Below, one piece after another: positions 32,050 to 32,718 of a stretch of 32,718 nt of DNA. The number at the start of each line of letters is the position of its first letter. Position 1 is the first letter of the stretch. The stretch spans positions 1-32,718 of the forward strand of contig PLSP01000118.1 in assembly GCA_003165195.1 (NCBI GenBank). Reading direction: 5' to 3'. Made by a program: the position numbers and the translations under genes. The DNA comes from Candidatus Bathyarchaeota archaeon (GTDB taxonomy: Archaea; Thermoproteota; Bathyarchaeia; Bathyarchaeales; Bathycorpusculaceae). The notes beneath the pieces were generated by a model. It had not been told where the DNA came from and searched no databases. It saw only the letters and a list, made by a program, of their open reading frames with translations.

Positions 32050-32260
32050 CAACGACACTTCCCACCGATAACTTTTATCCTGAAAGACCAGATATTAAAC
32101 TAAGTGATACTAAAAATTTACTTTTGAGGGCTAAAAAGTATTTGCAGTAGTGCTGTTACTACAACAACCAGCCGCTTATGTAGAGGCAAGTCAATCATTT
32201 TTTGTTGTTTGCGTTTTGGGTTGCTTTACTGGTTTAGCGTTTGCTGCGTTGGCAGGTTGC

Positions 32261-32360
32261 GTGTTTTAGCGTGTTTTCCCGTGCCGTAGCGTGCCCAAAA
32301 GTTTTTTCCCGTGGTCCTGCGTGTTTCTGCGTGTTTTGGCGTTGAATGGCGTGTCTTAGC
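32261..32360 (+). repeat. Ten-unit tandem repeat with an exact 10-bp period
   Basis: Ten consecutive decamers start at 32261, 32271 and so on to 32351. All begin GT, eight begin GTG, and seven end GC; consensus GTGTTTTAGC. No unit gains or loses a base, though individual bases vary. Looser members (GGCAGGTTGC at 32251, GCGTTTGCTGCGTT before it) extend it to the left. A period of 10 cannot encode a constant peptide and is close to one DNA turn. Strong strand skew: G and T dominate the plus strand. Confidence 0.85.
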
Positions 32361-32532
32361 TTTTACTAATTCCTCAGATCTGAAAAATCTCTCCTTCAGC
32401 CAACCTCAAAGCGCTACCCGCCGCTAACAGCTTTCTTTGTTTCAATACGTGATGCGGAGCATTGTTTGTAACAAATTGTAACTCGTGAGGCTAAGAACTC
32501 TGGATTATGCAATAGACCCTTAAAACAATGGG

Positions 32533-32640
32533 AAAGTGTGCAATAACACACATAAACTGTGCAACAGGCGTTTAACTGCTTTTTATGGTGTTATTGATGG
32601 TGCTACACAATATTGGTGCATGGTGTTATTTGCACACTTT
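32533..32640. repeat. MITE-like 108-bp element with 17-18 bp inverted ends
   Basis: The left end AAAGTGTGCAATAACAC (32533-32549) matches the reverse complement of the right end GTGTTATTTGCACACTTT (32623-32640) with a single one-base gap. Partial inner copies, TGTGCAAC (32559-32566) and ATGGTGTTATTGATGG (32585-32600), lie between them. No target-site duplication is clear and no transposase is nearby, so a regulatory or RNA structure is an alternative. Confidence 0.55.
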
Positions 32641-32718
32641 TAATGACACCGTGGGCGTAAACGATTTGATGACTGAGAATTTCAGTGTGTTCGAGTTAAA
32701 TGTCACATTCCCAAGATG

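Larger units (their letters stand above)
32059..32718. other. Gene-poor right end
   Basis: 660 bp without a convincing frame. It holds a GT-skewed 10-bp tandem repeat (32261-32360), an AT-richer stretch, and a MITE-like inverted repeat (32533-32640). A T-rich run at 32198-32205 and a TTACTTTT/AAAAAGTA neighbourhood at 32117-32130 are the only other visible features. Confidence 0.5.

Noticed and set aside
32261-32360. CRISPR-like array
   Set aside because: Units are 10 bp with no spacers, so it is a tandem repeat and not a CRISPR array; no cas gene is present.

Overview
The window is archaeal. Evidence: ribosomal proteins found only in archaea and eukaryotes (eL19, eL32, eS4), the RNase P protein Rpp29 inside the ribosomal cluster, SecY of the archaeal/Sec61 type, TATA boxes about 26 nt ahead of likely transcription starts, near-leaderless genes, frequent TTG/GTG starts, and a tRNA with bulge-helix-bulge introns. 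Gene content and style (PQQ-propeller surface proteins, hyp genes, F420-type enzyme, small heat-shock proteins) fit an anaerobic TACK-group archaeon, most likely Bathyarchaeia. That placement is inference; no marker tree was made.

Layout. 1-3.9 kb: minus-strand genes for large secreted PQQ/Ig-type surface proteins. One is complete, one is cut by the window edge with an identical 5' end, and a third survives only as a C-terminal scrap. 3.9-15.7 kb: one long minus-strand ribosomal operon in the order uL22-uS3-uL29-Rpp29-uS17-uL14-uL24-eS4-uL5-uS14-uS8-uL6-eL32-eL19-uL18-uS5-uL30, then a 700-bp break and a small heat-shock gene with its own promoter, then uL15-SecY. Genes mostly touch or overlap by 1-11 nt. 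15.7-21.1 kb: a probable frameshifted zinc-ribbon gene, then hydrogenase maturation genes: hypE on the plus strand, facing hypF-hypC-hypD on the minus strand. 21.1-21.9 kb: a degenerate repeat array without a convincing gene.

21.9-32.1 kb is a mixed metabolic/housekeeping stretch: VOC protein, acyl-CoA synthetase, tRNA-Met with two introns, a second Hsp20, a SWIM zinc-finger protein, a 43-aa membrane protein, two tandem DUF131 membrane proteins divergent from a two-OB-fold ssDNA-binding protein, a ferredoxin followed by an isocitrate-dehydrogenase-family enzyme, a 14-helix MFS exporter, an LLM-class (F420-type) oxidoreductase and a tiny HExxH protein. 32.1-32.7 kb is gene-poor, with a strict 10-bp tandem repeat and a MITE-like inverted repeat.

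How the genes work together: the ribosomal block supplies much of both subunits plus the translocon pore, and the embedded Hsp20 would be expressed with uL15 and SecY. HypC-HypD-HypE-HypF together make and deliver the Fe(CN)2CO group of a [NiFe] hydrogenase, whose structural genes and HypA/HypB must lie elsewhere. The ferredoxin and dehydrogenase look co-transcribed and may share electron flow. No complete new defence or mobile system is evident. The oddities most worth checking are the double-intron tRNA, the Hsp20 insertion, the repeat arrays and the surface-protein duplication.
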